The notes beneath the pieces were generated by a model. The model saw nothing but the letters and a program-made list of their open reading frames with translations, had not been told where the DNA came from and did not search any database. The translations under genes and the position numbers were made by a program. Shown here in pieces: positions 55,162 to 63,894 of a stretch of 64,000 bases of DNA (the first letter of the stretch is position 1; every line of letters begins with the position of its first letter). The stretch spans positions 26,214 to 90,213 of the forward strand of contig JAFQNF010000037.1 in the NCBI GenBank assembly GCA_017396025.1. The letters run 5' to 3'. Source of the DNA: a bacterium (GTDB lineage Bacteria; Cyanobacteriota; Vampirovibrionia; Gastranaerophilales; Gastranaerophilaceae).

Positions 55162-55614
55162 CTATTTTTTTGGTGAATTTAAGTGTTGGATGATATCGTT
55201 AGTAACATCAACACCACCAGCATAAACAACACTGTAATCTAAAACAACATCTAATTTTTTCGCAGCAGCAACAGCTTTTGAAGCAGCTAGAATATTATTT
55301 TGAATTTCTTTTTCTTTTTGTACTTTTAAGTTATAAACTCTTTCTTCTTTTGCTTTAAATTCTTTTTGAATTTGGTCTTCAAATGTTTTTCTTTGAATTG
55401 GTGATTCAATAGTTTTAAACTGTTTTTCTTTATCGATAACGTATTGTTGTAATTCCATCAATTTATTATCAATATCTTTATAAGCATTACGTGCATATTT
55501 ATAATCTGTTAATACTTTTTGGAAATCGGCATAACCAATTGTTGCTGCATTTGCACTTAAATTAGTTGCAAACATTATCAATAATGCTGTTAGAATAAAT
55601 TTAATTTTAAACAT
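55162..55614 (-). CDS. OmpH/Skp-family periplasmic chaperone-like protein 1
   Basis: The 150-residue protein has a signal peptide (FILTALLIMFATNLSANA) and the OmpH start IGYADFQKVLTDYKYARN. Long Lys/Glu helices like the Skp tentacles follow, then a final strand-helix DVVLDYSVVYAGGVDVTNDI. Skp holds outer-membrane proteins in the periplasm. A second family member lies at 58420-58887 with a similar C terminus (AVLSGGTDITSEI). No bamA or lpx genes, the usual neighbours, are present. Confidence 0.85.
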   Translation of the reverse strand: MFKIKFILTALLIMFATNLSANAATIGYADFQKVLTDYKYARNAYKDIDNKLMELQQYVIDKEKQFKTIESPIQRKTFEDQIQKEFKAKEERVYNLKVQKEKEIQNNILAASKAVAAAKKLDVVLDYSVVYAGGVDVTNDIIQHLNSPKK

Positions 55615-55713
55615 TATAACCTCCTGTAGTAAGTTAATTTTAACAAATGATATTCATAAAAACAAGCAAAATTTCCATGTCTATTATATAATCAAGCCAA
55701 GGAGAGTTGAAAT

Positions 55714-56724
55714 ATGCTAATAGTAATGAAGCCTCAAACGGCTGAAGAAAAAATTCAAGGTGTTATAAATTACATCAAAGAAAGAGGCTTTGATGCACAT
55801 GTATCAAGAGGTGCTGACCATACTGTAATTGGTGCCGTTGGAAGAAAAGTTATAGATAAACGTGACATCGAACTTTTAGACGGTGTTAGCGAAGTTATAA
55901 GAATTTCATCTCCTTATAAACTTGTAAGTAGAGTATTTCAACCAGAAGATACCATTATTGATGTAAAAGGTGTGAAATTTGGTGGCGGTCATATTGGTAT
56001 GATTGCAGGACCTTGTAGTGTTGAAACATATGAACAAGTTGATGCAACAGCAAAAAAACTAGCAAGTTATGGGGTCAAAGTTTTAAGAGGCGGAGCCTTT
56101 AAACCAAGAACATCACCTTATGCATTTCAAGGTTTGGGAGAAGAAGGTCTGAAAATTTTAAGAGAAGTTGCAGATAAGTATAATATGCTTGTAACTTCTG
56201 AAGTTATGGAAGTTAACCAAATTCCAATGTTTTTGAAATATGTTGATATTCTTCAAGTTGGTGCAAGAAATATGCAAAACTTTAATCTTTTAAAAAGTCT
56301 AGGAGAAATTAGAAAACCAGTTCTTTTAAAAAGAGGTTTAAGTGCAACTATAGAAGAATTATTAATGTCTGCTGAATATATTATGTCTGGTGGAAATAGA
56401 GAGGTTATTCTTTGTGAACGTGGCATAAGAACATTTGAACCAATTACAAGAAATACACTTGATATTTCTGCAATTCCAGTTGTTCAAAAAATAAGCCATT
56501 TACCAATTGTTGTTGACCCAAGCCATGCAACAGGTTTAAGAGATAAAGTTGCACCAATGTCAAAAGCAGCAGTTGTAGCTGGAGCAGATGGCTTAATTAT
56601 TGAAGTTCATAATTCACCAGAAACGGCACTATGTGATGGCGCACAATCACTATGTCCAGAAGAATTTGCTGAACTATTTGATGAGTTAAAAGCATTGGCT
56701 TCAATTGTAAAAAAAGAATTTTAG
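55714..56724 (+). CDS. aroF: 3-deoxy-7-phosphoheptulonate (DAHP) synthase
   Basis: This enzyme joins phosphoenolpyruvate and erythrose 4-phosphate as the first step of aromatic amino acid synthesis. The 336-residue protein has an N-terminal ferredoxin-like regulatory domain (about 1-70) and a barrel: AGPCSVETYEQ, LRGGAFKPRTSPYAFQGLG, ILQVGARNMQN and VVDPSHATGLR. This is the short AroF/AroA type found in cyanobacteria-related and Thermotoga-like bacteria. AAGGAG precedes the ATG. A TATAAT lies 21 bases upstream of the ATG. Confidence 0.93.
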   Translation: MLIVMKPQTAEEKIQGVINYIKERGFDAHVSRGADHTVIGAVGRKVIDKRDIELLDGVSEVIRISSPYKLVSRVFQPEDTIIDVKGVKFGGGHIGMIAGPCSVETYEQVDATAKKLASYGVKVLRGGAFKPRTSPYAFQGLGEEGLKILREVADKYNMLVTSEVMEVNQIPMFLKYVDILQVGARNMQNFNLLKSLGEIRKPVLLKRGLSATIEELLMSAEYIMSGGNREVILCERGIRTFEPITRNTLDISAIPVVQKISHLPIVVDPSHATGLRDKVAPMSKAAVVAGADGLIIEVHNSPETALCDGAQSLCPEEFAELFDELKALASIVKKEF

Positions 56725-56728
56725 AACA

Positions 56729-58360
56729 CTATTCTTTTATTCTTTCTTTAATTTCAGCAACCGTTAACTTTTTACCTTTTGTATTCAAAACAAAATCTTC
56801 ATTAAATAAATTTGAGAATTTGATGTTCTGAAGTTCTTCTTCTGTAAAGACTCCACCATTCTCGTAATATTTTTCAAGAGCATTTCTACTTCTACAGTAT
56901 CCTTGTTGCAAAATAAAGTCATTCTTATATATTTTTGTAAAATATGCCAATAAAATTGAATTATTTGCACACTCGATTTCTTCGTCATTTTCAAACCATA
57001 CTGAATATTTACTTTCCATTGTATATTCATACGGTATATAAGGTATTTCATTTCGTAAAGAATAAAAACGTATAATTTTTTCACTAATATACTGTATTTC
57101 TTTTATTTCTTTCATTGGTTCAAATTGAAAAAAGTTTGCTTCTCTTTTAATCAAATTCAAAATCAAAACAAATGGAATTATCATAGAAAAAATAATTATA
57201 ACAATATTTTTATTGTATTTATTCATTTTTCCGAAAAAATATCCAACCAAAAGTAAACAAGGGAAGATAAGTAATATTCTAATATAAAATTCTATATTTT
57301 GATGCATTAAAAAGAAACTACCATCATTAGTTTTACCACATAACAATAGAGAACAAAGAACAATAAATATTGCCATCCACATAAAAACTGGAAATATTAT
57401 TTTTAGTATATTTTTACTTTTCCCCATTTTTATTATCAAAGAAATCGAAAATATAATTAAAAATATAAAAATCACCCAAATATAATAAATATCTATCACA
57501 TAAATTTTTAATAATTCTAGAAAAAATTCCTTATATAGAAAAATATTTTCAATAAAACGTCCTATACCTCTCGATTCTGCAACTGAAACAAAACCATCTG
57601 AGGTAGTAAACAATAATATTGCTATAAATAAAAACAACGATGGGATATAAAAATATTTATCCAAATTAAATGTTAAATGACTTTTTTTTAATATCTTCAA
57701 AAGAAAATTGTAAAACAGAAGAAATAATATCATTATGGCAGAACTAAAAGAAGCTAATTCTAATGAAGTCCCAAGAATAAATGCACATGTAGATATTAGT
57801 ATAAGTTTTTTATAATTAGTTTTGTTTTTTTTGAATAACAATGATTTATATATGTAATACCAAAATATACTAAAAAAGATAAATGAAAAAAAATATCTAT
57901 AAAAATTATATGTAATAATTAATACCGCTGACTGAGTATCTAAGATAGAATAAATTATGAATGTTGAAATCAAAATAAATGACGAAAAATATAAAACTTT
58001 TGAATTATAAAAAAAAGTCACAAATTTTGTAATTAGCAAAATTGTAATTATTCCAAATACACTTTTTATAAATGAATGAACACTTCCTGAAAACTCCATA
58101 GGATGAATATCTAATAATACTGGTAATTCAAATGAAAATATTTTAGAAAAAAAGAAACCAATATAACCAGCGCCATGCTCTTTTTTAAAATTTAAGACAT
58201 CAAATACACCCTCATCCAAACTATACTGAGAATAATAATAATCATCACCCCAAAAACAACAATATCTGCTGGCAAAAAATATATATAAAAATACAATCAA
58301 GGAAACAATACAGATTGAACTTACAAATAATTTATCAGTTTTCCAGCTACTAATTTTCAT
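56729..58360 (-). CDS. Multi-pass membrane protein, DUF6056/GT-C-like
   Basis: The 543-residue protein has about twelve hydrophobic segments and a soluble C terminus. After the first helix, CFWGDDYYYSQYSL and then HGAGYIGFFFSKI resemble bacterial membrane proteins of DUF6056 type, which have the acidic first-loop motif of GT-C glycosyltransferases. The family match is from memory and tentative. It may move sugars onto surface polymers. No ribosome site is exposed: the ATG directly follows a long hairpin containing GGTGG in its 3' arm. The next genes on either side are unrelated. Confidence 0.6.
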   Translation of the reverse strand: MKISSWKTDKLFVSSICIVSLIVFLYIFFASRYCCFWGDDYYYSQYSLDEGVFDVLNFKKEHGAGYIGFFFSKIFSFELPVLLDIHPMEFSGSVHSFIKSVFGIITILLITKFVTFFYNSKVLYFSSFILISTFIIYSILDTQSAVLIITYNFYRYFFSFIFFSIFWYYIYKSLLFKKNKTNYKKLILISTCAFILGTSLELASFSSAIMILFLLFYNFLLKILKKSHLTFNLDKYFYIPSLFLFIAILLFTTSDGFVSVAESRGIGRFIENIFLYKEFFLELLKIYVIDIYYIWVIFIFLIIFSISLIIKMGKSKNILKIIFPVFMWMAIFIVLCSLLLCGKTNDGSFFLMHQNIEFYIRILLIFPCLLLVGYFFGKMNKYNKNIVIIIFSMIIPFVLILNLIKREANFFQFEPMKEIKEIQYISEKIIRFYSLRNEIPYIPYEYTMESKYSVWFENDEEIECANNSILLAYFTKIYKNDFILQQGYCRSRNALEKYYENGGVFTEEELQNIKFSNLFNEDFVLNTKGKKLTVAEIKERIKE

Positions 58361-58361
58361 A

Positions 58362-58399
58362 AAAATAAATCCACCAATTACTATTGATGAATTTATTTT
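58362..58399 (-). terminator. 17-bp hairpin between the second Skp-like gene and the membrane-protein gene
   Basis: On the minus strand AAAATAAATTCATCAAT pairs with ATTGGTGGATTTATTTT (two G-U pairs) around AGTA. The stem ends 1 base before the ATG at 58360 and holds the only GGTGG. It can terminate the upstream gene and hide the ribosome site of the downstream one. Confidence 0.6.
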
Positions 58400-58419
58400 A
58401 ACATAATTTATATAATTTT

Positions 58420-58887
58420 CTATTTTAATGCTTTTGTAATTTCACTTGTAATATCTGTACCACCAGATAATACAGCACCCTTGGCAAGAACTAAATCATA
58501 TCCATTTTCTTTAGCATTTGCATTAATTGTATTAGTAATATTTTTATCAATTTCTAACAATTTTGTTTCATAGTTTTTTGCAATTGCTTTTCTTTTATCT
58601 TGAAACTCTTTGTTATATTTATTTTCTAAAGAAGCTCTCTTTTTAGCATCTTTTTCTTTATCTAAATTTGCTTTTGCAGTTTCAATAAACTTTGTTAATT
58701 CCTGAGTTTTCTTTTTTTGTTCTTCTTTTAAAGCTTTTACTTGGCTTGAAGATGCAACAACTTTTTGAACATCTACAATAGCAACTTTAAAATTTGCTGG
58801 CACATCAGAAATAGCATAATTTCCTGCTGTCATACCAATAACAAATGCAACTAATGATATTGTCAATAATTTTAAATTATTTTTCAT
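58420..58887 (-). CDS. OmpH/Skp-family periplasmic chaperone-like protein 2
   Basis: The 155-residue protein has an N-terminal hydrophobic signal or anchor (LLTISLVAFVIGMTAG), then NFKVAIVDVQKVVASSSQVK and Lys/Glu coiled helices. It closes with DLVLAKGAVLSGGTDITSEI. It shares this closing pattern with the 55162-55614 protein. The signal lacks a clear Ala-x-Ala cleavage site, so it may stay membrane-bound. It is upstream of the hairpin and the membrane-protein gene. Confidence 0.85.
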   Translation of the reverse strand: MKNNLKLLTISLVAFVIGMTAGNYAISDVPANFKVAIVDVQKVVASSSQVKALKEEQKKKTQELTKFIETAKANLDKEKDAKKRASLENKYNKEFQDKRKAIAKNYETKLLEIDKNITNTINANAKENGYDLVLAKGAVLSGGTDITSEITKALK

Positions 58888-58950
58888 ATATTACTCCTTT
58901 TATTAAGTTGATTATACCATTTTTAATTGTTTTAGGAAGTAACTATATGT

Positions 58951-60009
58951 TTAATCTTCCATAAAAGCTTTTGCAATTGATTCTTCAAAATTAGGTCTTA
59001 AAATACCTTTTTCTGTAATAATTCCTGTTATTAATTCATGAGGTGTCACATCAAATCCAGGGTTTATTATGTTTACATCTTTTGCGCAAACCCAATCACC
59101 ATTTATATGAGTAACTTCCTCGTGCGAACGTTCTTCTATTGGTATTTCCTTACCAGATTTTATAGATATATCAATAGTTGAAAGTGGAGCTGCAATATAG
59201 AATGGAACATTATGATATTTTGCAGCTATTGCAACTGTATATGTTCCAATTTTATTTGCCGTATCACCATTTGCAGCAATTCTATCTGCACCAACTACAA
59301 CCATTTGAATCATACCTTTTGACATAAAATATGAACACATACCATCTGTAATTAATGTAGTAGGAATACCGTCTTGAGTTAGTTCCCATGTTGTCAGTCT
59401 TGCACCTTGCTGTCTTGGACGCGTCTCATCAGCAAAAACTTTAATTGTAGGATCTTTCGCATAAGCGCTTCTTATAACACCAAGTGCCGTACCATATCCA
59501 ACAGTTGCTAATGCTCCTGCATTACAGTGAGTTAAAATTGTAGCACCTTTTGGAACCACTTCTGCACCATAATCTCCCATTTTTTTATTGATTTCAATAT
59601 CTTCATTTTCAAGTTTTATTCCATTTTCAATTAAAGCTTTTGTTACTGTTTCAATACTTCCATCAATTTCCAATGCAAGTTTCATTTGCTTATCAATCGC
59701 CCACATAAGATTTACAGCTGTTGGTCTTGAAGATTTTAAATAATCTGCTTTTTCTTGCAATTTTTTTAGAAAAATATTTTTATCTGTTTCTGTTTTAGAT
59801 AATTCAATTGCTGCAAGTGAAACACCATGCGCTCCAGCAATTCCTATTGCAGGAGCACCTCTAACAATCATATCTTTGATAGCGTAATACATTTCTTCTG
59901 CTGTTGAAATATCAACGGTTTTAAATTCATAAGGAAGAATAGTTTGGTCTATCATTCGTGATTTATTATCTACCCATTCAATTGTTTTTATTTTTGATTC
60001 AAAAGCCAT
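58951..60009 (-). CDS. mtnA: S-methyl-5-thioribose-1-phosphate isomerase
   Basis: MtnA converts methylthioribose 1-phosphate to methylthioribulose 1-phosphate in methionine salvage. The 352-residue protein has RMIDQTILPYEF, RGAPAIGIAGAHG, SRPTAVNLMWA, the catalytic-cysteine region THCNAGALATVGYGTALG and VVGADRIAANGDTANKIGT. No other mtn genes are near. It follows a small membrane-protein gene. Confidence 0.93.
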   Translation of the reverse strand: MAFESKIKTIEWVDNKSRMIDQTILPYEFKTVDISTAEEMYYAIKDMIVRGAPAIGIAGAHGVSLAAIELSKTETDKNIFLKKLQEKADYLKSSRPTAVNLMWAIDKQMKLALEIDGSIETVTKALIENGIKLENEDIEINKKMGDYGAEVVPKGATILTHCNAGALATVGYGTALGVIRSAYAKDPTIKVFADETRPRQQGARLTTWELTQDGIPTTLITDGMCSYFMSKGMIQMVVVGADRIAANGDTANKIGTYTVAIAAKYHNVPFYIAAPLSTIDISIKSGKEIPIEERSHEEVTHINGDWVCAKDVNIINPGFDVTPHELITGIITEKGILRPNFEESIAKAFMED

Positions 60010-60022
60010 AAATTATCCCTTT

Positions 60023-60460
60023 TTATTCTTTATTTTGTTTGAAATATATAAAATATGAAACCAAAAATGCAGAAAAAGCATTAAATAAAGCTGCCGCTAA
60101 TGCCATAAATATGATCATTGGAATCATAAATCCGAAATTTGCGAAAAGTACTTTTATCCATAAGAAAGCTTGTATTTTTAAAAGAAAATGTAAAAATAAT
60201 GCACAAATAAAATATACTATTGAAAATCCAACACAAGCCATAGCACCAGATATAGCACCAATTGTTAAACATTTCTCCATCTCAAAATTTTCAATTAAAT
60301 TTAACTTTTTAAAATAGAATAAAACCGTCGGAGCAACAGCAAACATTAAAATAGTAAACGCCAAGCCGGTTAAGGCAGGAATTAAAGGAATTATACCAGT
60401 CAATGCACCAATTATCATAGAAAAAATACTTATGGTTTTTATTAATTGTTTATCAATCAT
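60023..60460 (-). CDS. Small four-helix membrane protein of unknown function
   Basis: I do not recognise this 145-residue protein. Four hydrophobic segments cover about residues 10-27, 31-50, 67-93 and 108-138. There are few charged residues, and a cluster KKLNLIENFEMEKC lies between helices 2 and 3. The start overlaps the ruvC stop by one base (TAATG) with AGGAG just upstream, so it is translated with ruvC. mtnA follows 13 bases after its stop. Confidence 0.65.
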   Translation of the reverse strand: MIDKQLIKTISIFSMIIGALTGIIPLIPALTGLAFTILMFAVAPTVLFYFKKLNLIENFEMEKCLTIGAISGAMACVGFSIVYFICALFLHFLLKIQAFLWIKVLFANFGFMIPMIIFMALAAALFNAFSAFLVSYFIYFKQNKE

Positions 60461-60945
60461 TATCTTGCTCCTGATATTAAATTACTTCTTCCATAACAAA
60501 GTGCAATGGCAATAGAGTCTAAAGTATCATCAAGTTTTGGAAGCTTTTTATATTTAATAGACATTTCAACAATTTTTGCAACTTCTTCTTTAGAGGCTCT
60601 ACCATAGCCTGTAATCATTTGTTTTACTTCTATTGGAGTAAATTCGTGTATAGAAACTTTGTTTTTCTCCAATACAGAAAGAATTACACCTCTTGCTTCT
60701 GCAACTGGAATTATTGTTTTTTGGTTTTTAAAATAGAATATTTTTTCAATACTTGCTACTTGAGGCTTATATGTATCAACTATTGTTTGAAGGTCAGTCT
60801 CTATTTCAAAAAGCCTTGCCGCATCTGTTTTATTCTTATCTGTTTGAATTGACCCTGATGTAACTAAAATATTTTCATCATTTTCTATATCAACTATGCA
60901 ATATCCAACAATTGCAAGTCCTGGGTCTATACCTAATATTCTCAT
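60460..60945 (-). CDS. ruvC: Holliday junction resolvase RuvC
   Basis: RuvC cuts Holliday junctions with RuvAB. The 161-residue protein begins MRILGIDPGLAIVGY, giving catalytic D7. E67 lies in ASIEKIFYF, and the C-terminal acidic pair lies in DDTLDSIAIALC. These are the RNase H-fold active-site residues. It is first in ruvC - membrane protein - mtnA. Confidence 0.94.
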   Translation of the reverse strand: MRILGIDPGLAIVGYCIVDIENDENILVTSGSIQTDKNKTDAARLFEIETDLQTIVDTYKPQVASIEKIFYFKNQKTIIPVAEARGVILSVLEKNKVSIHEFTPIEVKQMITGYGRASKEEVAKIVEMSIKYKKLPKLDDTLDSIAIALCYGRSNLISGAR

Positions 60946-61062
60946 TCTTTAATTATAAATTAAATCCAGTCAAAAACTACTTTTTAAGATATGTAACACT
61001 TGTTTTTAATTTTAATAATTAATTTTTTTAGAAGTTTTAGAAGATACAAAAGGAATGTAAAA

Positions 61063-62061
61063 ATGAAAATTAATTTTAACCCAATATCTTTCTCTCAAAA
61101 TATAAATCAAAAAAATTATACAAATCATACAAATAAACTGGAAAGAACACCACATAAAGATTGTGTTTCTTTTTCAGGCAAAAAACCTCACCAAAAAACT
61201 CTTAAACCAAGAATCCAAACTGCTGTTGATTATTCCCAAGATATATTAAATAAAGGAAAAGAAAAAAATTTATCTTTAAATGATATTTCTGATATTACTT
61301 CAAAATATTCAGAAAATGTTACAGTTCTTCCTATGTCTGAACTAAAAAATAAAATACCAGATGCGGATAATTATGGTGCATTTTTCTTTGCGCAAATGGA
61401 TAGTAATTTTAAACCTTCATCAAAAGAAATGTACATCAAATTACCACAGGAAAATGCCGATGACGTGGAAATGCTTTTATTTGCAATGAACTCTGCTCAC
61501 GAATTTACACATATTGAACAAATGGATACAAATGAGGCATTCAATCAATTAAAAGTAATGTCAAAGGGTAATTATGAATATGCAAAAGCAATAATGGGAA
61601 TTGGTGACACTATATTTGCATTTTTTGATAACCAAATTCAAGCACAAACAGTTTCACCTCTAATATACAAAAGTATAGATGTGAATACATTTAAAAAATA
61701 TTCTGCTATAACACCAGTTGCAACACCAATCACAAGAGAAATGTTGCCAAAATCTTGTGGTGCAAAAAATGAAAAAGATATGCAACAAACAATGCGAAAA
61801 ACTTATCAATCACTCTTTGAAAATGCAATGATTTCAATAAAACAAAATCAACCTGAAATTTTGGATATGATTCCAGAAAATGAAACATATGAAAGTTTAA
61901 TGAAGAAAGTTCGCAGCTATTGTGCAGCCAAAGCAGTTGATGAAAGAGAATCATATACTACAGAATCAGAAGTTGCAAAAAAAGCAATGGGCATATCAAA
62001 AACCTTAAATATAGATGTATTCCCTATGTATTACGATATTTTATCAAAAGCATTTGAATAA
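61063..62061 (+). CDS. Putative HExxH metallopeptidase with N-terminal VSFSG
   Basis: The start at 61063 is chosen for AAAGGA 8 bases upstream. An earlier frame start gives a non-matching hydrophobic extension. The 332-residue protein opens with an Asn-rich polar stretch and VSFSG at 35-39. HEFTH at 146-150 fits HExxH, and E294 or E296 in AVDERESYTTES is a possible third zinc ligand (gluzincin-style E...E). No signal peptide is seen. The family is not recognised. It is a single-gene unit with a terminator. Confidence 0.6.
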   Translation: MKINFNPISFSQNINQKNYTNHTNKLERTPHKDCVSFSGKKPHQKTLKPRIQTAVDYSQDILNKGKEKNLSLNDISDITSKYSENVTVLPMSELKNKIPDADNYGAFFFAQMDSNFKPSSKEMYIKLPQENADDVEMLLFAMNSAHEFTHIEQMDTNEAFNQLKVMSKGNYEYAKAIMGIGDTIFAFFDNQIQAQTVSPLIYKSIDVNTFKKYSAITPVATPITREMLPKSCGAKNEKDMQQTMRKTYQSLFENAMISIKQNQPEILDMIPENETYESLMKKVRSYCAAKAVDERESYTTESEVAKKAMGISKTLNIDVFPMYYDILSKAFE

Positions 62062-62095
62062 AAAAGAAGAGGTTTAAAACCTCTTCTTTTTATAT
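62062..62095. terminator. Bidirectional terminator
   Basis: AAAAGAAGAGG (62062-62072) pairs with CCTCTTCTTTT (62080-62090) around TTTAAAA. It ends the HExxH gene and asnS. Confidence 0.85.
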
Positions 62096-62098
62096 ATT

Positions 62099-63385
62099 TT
62101 ATGGTCTTAATCTATCCATTAATCTAGCAAATGGGATTGTTTCACGAACATGGTGAAGACCGCAAATCCAAGCAACTGTTCTTTCAATGCCTAAACCAAA
62201 ACCAGCATGTGGCACTGAACCATATTTTCTTAAGTCTAAGTACCAATTGAATGTTTCTGGGTTTAATCCGTGTTCATTGATTTTTGCCATTAATTTATCA
62301 ATGTCTTCTTCTCTTTGTCCACCACCAATAATTTCGCCATATCCTTCTGGAGCAATCATATCAACACAAGCTGCTTTGTCATTTTCTGCTTGTTTGAAAT
62401 AGAATGCTTTAACGCTCATTGGATAATGGTGAATCATAACAGGTCTATCAAATTCTTCTGAAATTAGAGTTTCTTCATCGCCACCAAAATCTTCACCATA
62501 AGGTGTATCGTTGCCTTTTTTATGTAAGATTTCAATAGCTTCATCATAAGAAATTCTTGGGAATGGACGTTTAACATTTTCTAATTTTGAAATATCTCTT
62601 TCAAGAGTTTCTAAGTCAGCTCTATTATTTTCAACAACTTTAGCAACAATGTATTCAACAAATTCTTCTGCCAAGTCCATATCGTCCCAAATATCAGCAA
62701 ATGCCATTTCTGGGTCAACCATCCAAAACTCTGTTAAGTGGCGACGAGTTTTAGATTTTTCAGCTCTAAATGTAGGACCAAAACAATATGCTTTACCAAC
62801 AGCCATTGCAGCTGCTTCCATATACAATTGGCCTGATTGGCTTAAATATGCTTTTTGATCAAAATAATCTGTTTCAAATAATGTTGTAGAACCTTCACAA
62901 GCATTTGGTGTGAAAATAGGTGCGTCAACTAAAGTAAATCCTTTCATATCAAAGAAATCACGAACAGATTTTATAATTGTATGACGAATATTCAAAATTG
63001 CTTTTTGTTTTAAAGAACGTAACCACAAATGGCGGTGTTCCATTAAAAAGTGAGGGCCGTGTTCTTTTGGTGTAATTGGGTAATCATTTGCAACGCTTAA
63101 GATTTTTACGTCTGTTGCGTCTATTTCATAACCAATTTTTGAACGATCATGTTTTTTAACTGTACCTTTAATTTCAACAGAGCTTTCTTGTGTGATTTTA
63201 TCAGCAAGTTCAAAAACTTCTTCTGAAACATTGCCTTTAAAAACTACTGCTTGAATTTCTGCAGTACCATCACGTAATTGTAAAAAGTGAAGTTTACCGC
63301 TTGAACGTTTGTTGTATAACCAAGCGTGAAGAGTAACTTCTTGACCATCATAATTTTTGATGTCTTCAATCCAAATTTTCTTCAT
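62099..63385 (-). CDS. asnS: Asparaginyl-tRNA synthetase
   Basis: The 428-residue class II synthetase has an OB-fold anticodon domain ([20 protein letters not shown]). The catalytic motifs are [36 protein letters not shown] (motif 2) and [16 protein letters not shown] (motif 3). [10 protein letters not shown] distinguishes AsnRS from AspRS. The presence of asnS suggests direct asparagine charging. Confidence 0.95.
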   Translation of the reverse strand: MKKIWIEDIKNYDGQEVTLHAWLYNKRSSGKLHFLQLRDGTAEIQAVVFKGNVSEEVFELADKITQESSVEIKGTVKKHDRSKIGYEIDATDVKILSVANDYPITPKEHGPHFLMEHRHLWLRSLKQKAILNIRHTIIKSVRDFFDMKGFTLVDAPIFTPNACEGSTTLFETDYFDQKAYLSQSGQLYMEAAAMAVGKAYCFGPTFRAEKSKTRRHLTEFWMVDPEMAFADIWDDMDLAEEFVEYIVAKVVENNRADLETLERDISKLENVKRPFPRISYDEAIEILHKKGNDTPYGEDFGGDEETLISEEFDRPVMIHHYPMSVKAFYFKQAENDKAACVDMIAPEGYGEIIGGGQREEDIDKLMAKINEHGLNPETFNWYLDLRKYGSVPHAGFGLGIERTVAWICGLHHVRETIPFARLMDRLRP

Positions 63386-63453
63386 AAAATTAACCCCTCG
63401 ATAAAAATATCTAGCGGGTTAATTTTAGCACATTTTAAATTGAAATTAAATAA

Positions 63454-63675
63454 TTATAATCTGTTAATAATTGCTTGAATTTCAGCAGATGTTTCTTCAC
63501 AAGCTGCTGCATTTAAAACTCTATTGATAGATTCTGCTGGTGCTTCTTCAATTTCAGAGTGAACATCATTAACTGTTTTAGGAGCATTCTCGGCAATATA
63601 TCTTTGAATAGCATCAATAGTAGCTTTTGTATCACCAATGATATTTTTGAAAATAAATCTTCTTGTTTGCGCCAT
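63454..63675 (-). CDS. Small acidic protein of unknown function
   Basis: The start at ATG 63675 fits GGAG 8 bases upstream. The 73-residue product begins MAQTRRFIFKNIIGDTKATI and is helical, with one Cys (NAAACEETSAEI). I do not recognise it. It sits between asnS and the fusA leader on the opposite strand from fusA. It could be a small regulator or ribosome-associated protein, but nothing in the sequence decides this. Confidence 0.6.
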   Translation of the reverse strand: MAQTRRFIFKNIIGDTKATIDAIQRYIAENAPKTVNDVHSEIEEAPAESINRVLNAAACEETSAEIQAIINRL

Positions 63676-63681
63676 GAACAA

Positions 63682-63894
63682 CTCTCCTTTTAAACATAAC
63701 TGATGTAGAGTCCGTCGGCATAAAAAAGCTAAACTTTAGTAATAAACATGCTTTTTTAACCTTTCTTTACATAATTTTTCTAAAAATTTATTCATGTTCT
63801 TTAAAAAAAATTGTGTTTATGTAAGAATTTATACTGATAGCGTAAGCTAAGAATAATTTAATTTATGTAGTAATAAATAAAAGGAAAAACGAAA
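63682..63894. promoter_or_regulatory. Divergent control region of fusA and the small minus-strand gene
   Basis: This is the longest gene-free stretch (about 213 bases). It holds TATACT (63830-63835) as a possible fusA -10 box, AAGGAAA before the fusA ATG, and an AAAAAAGC/GCTTTTTT inverted pair (about 63723-63730 and 63751-63758). No tRNA or known riboswitch fold was recognised. Confidence 0.35.

Noticed and set aside
61000..61062. Hydrophobic N-terminal extension upstream of the HExxH protein
   Set aside because: The ribosome site AAAGGA fits ATG 61063, and the extension would be translated from a poor start.
61081..61095. A second motif-like string, PISFSQ, in the HExxH protein
   Set aside because: It lacks Gly or Ala at the last position. 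VSFSG further on fits fully.
63723..63758. Hairpin in the fusA upstream region as a terminator or riboswitch
   Set aside because: Stem bases are almost only A-T runs and no following T-tract or known fold is present.
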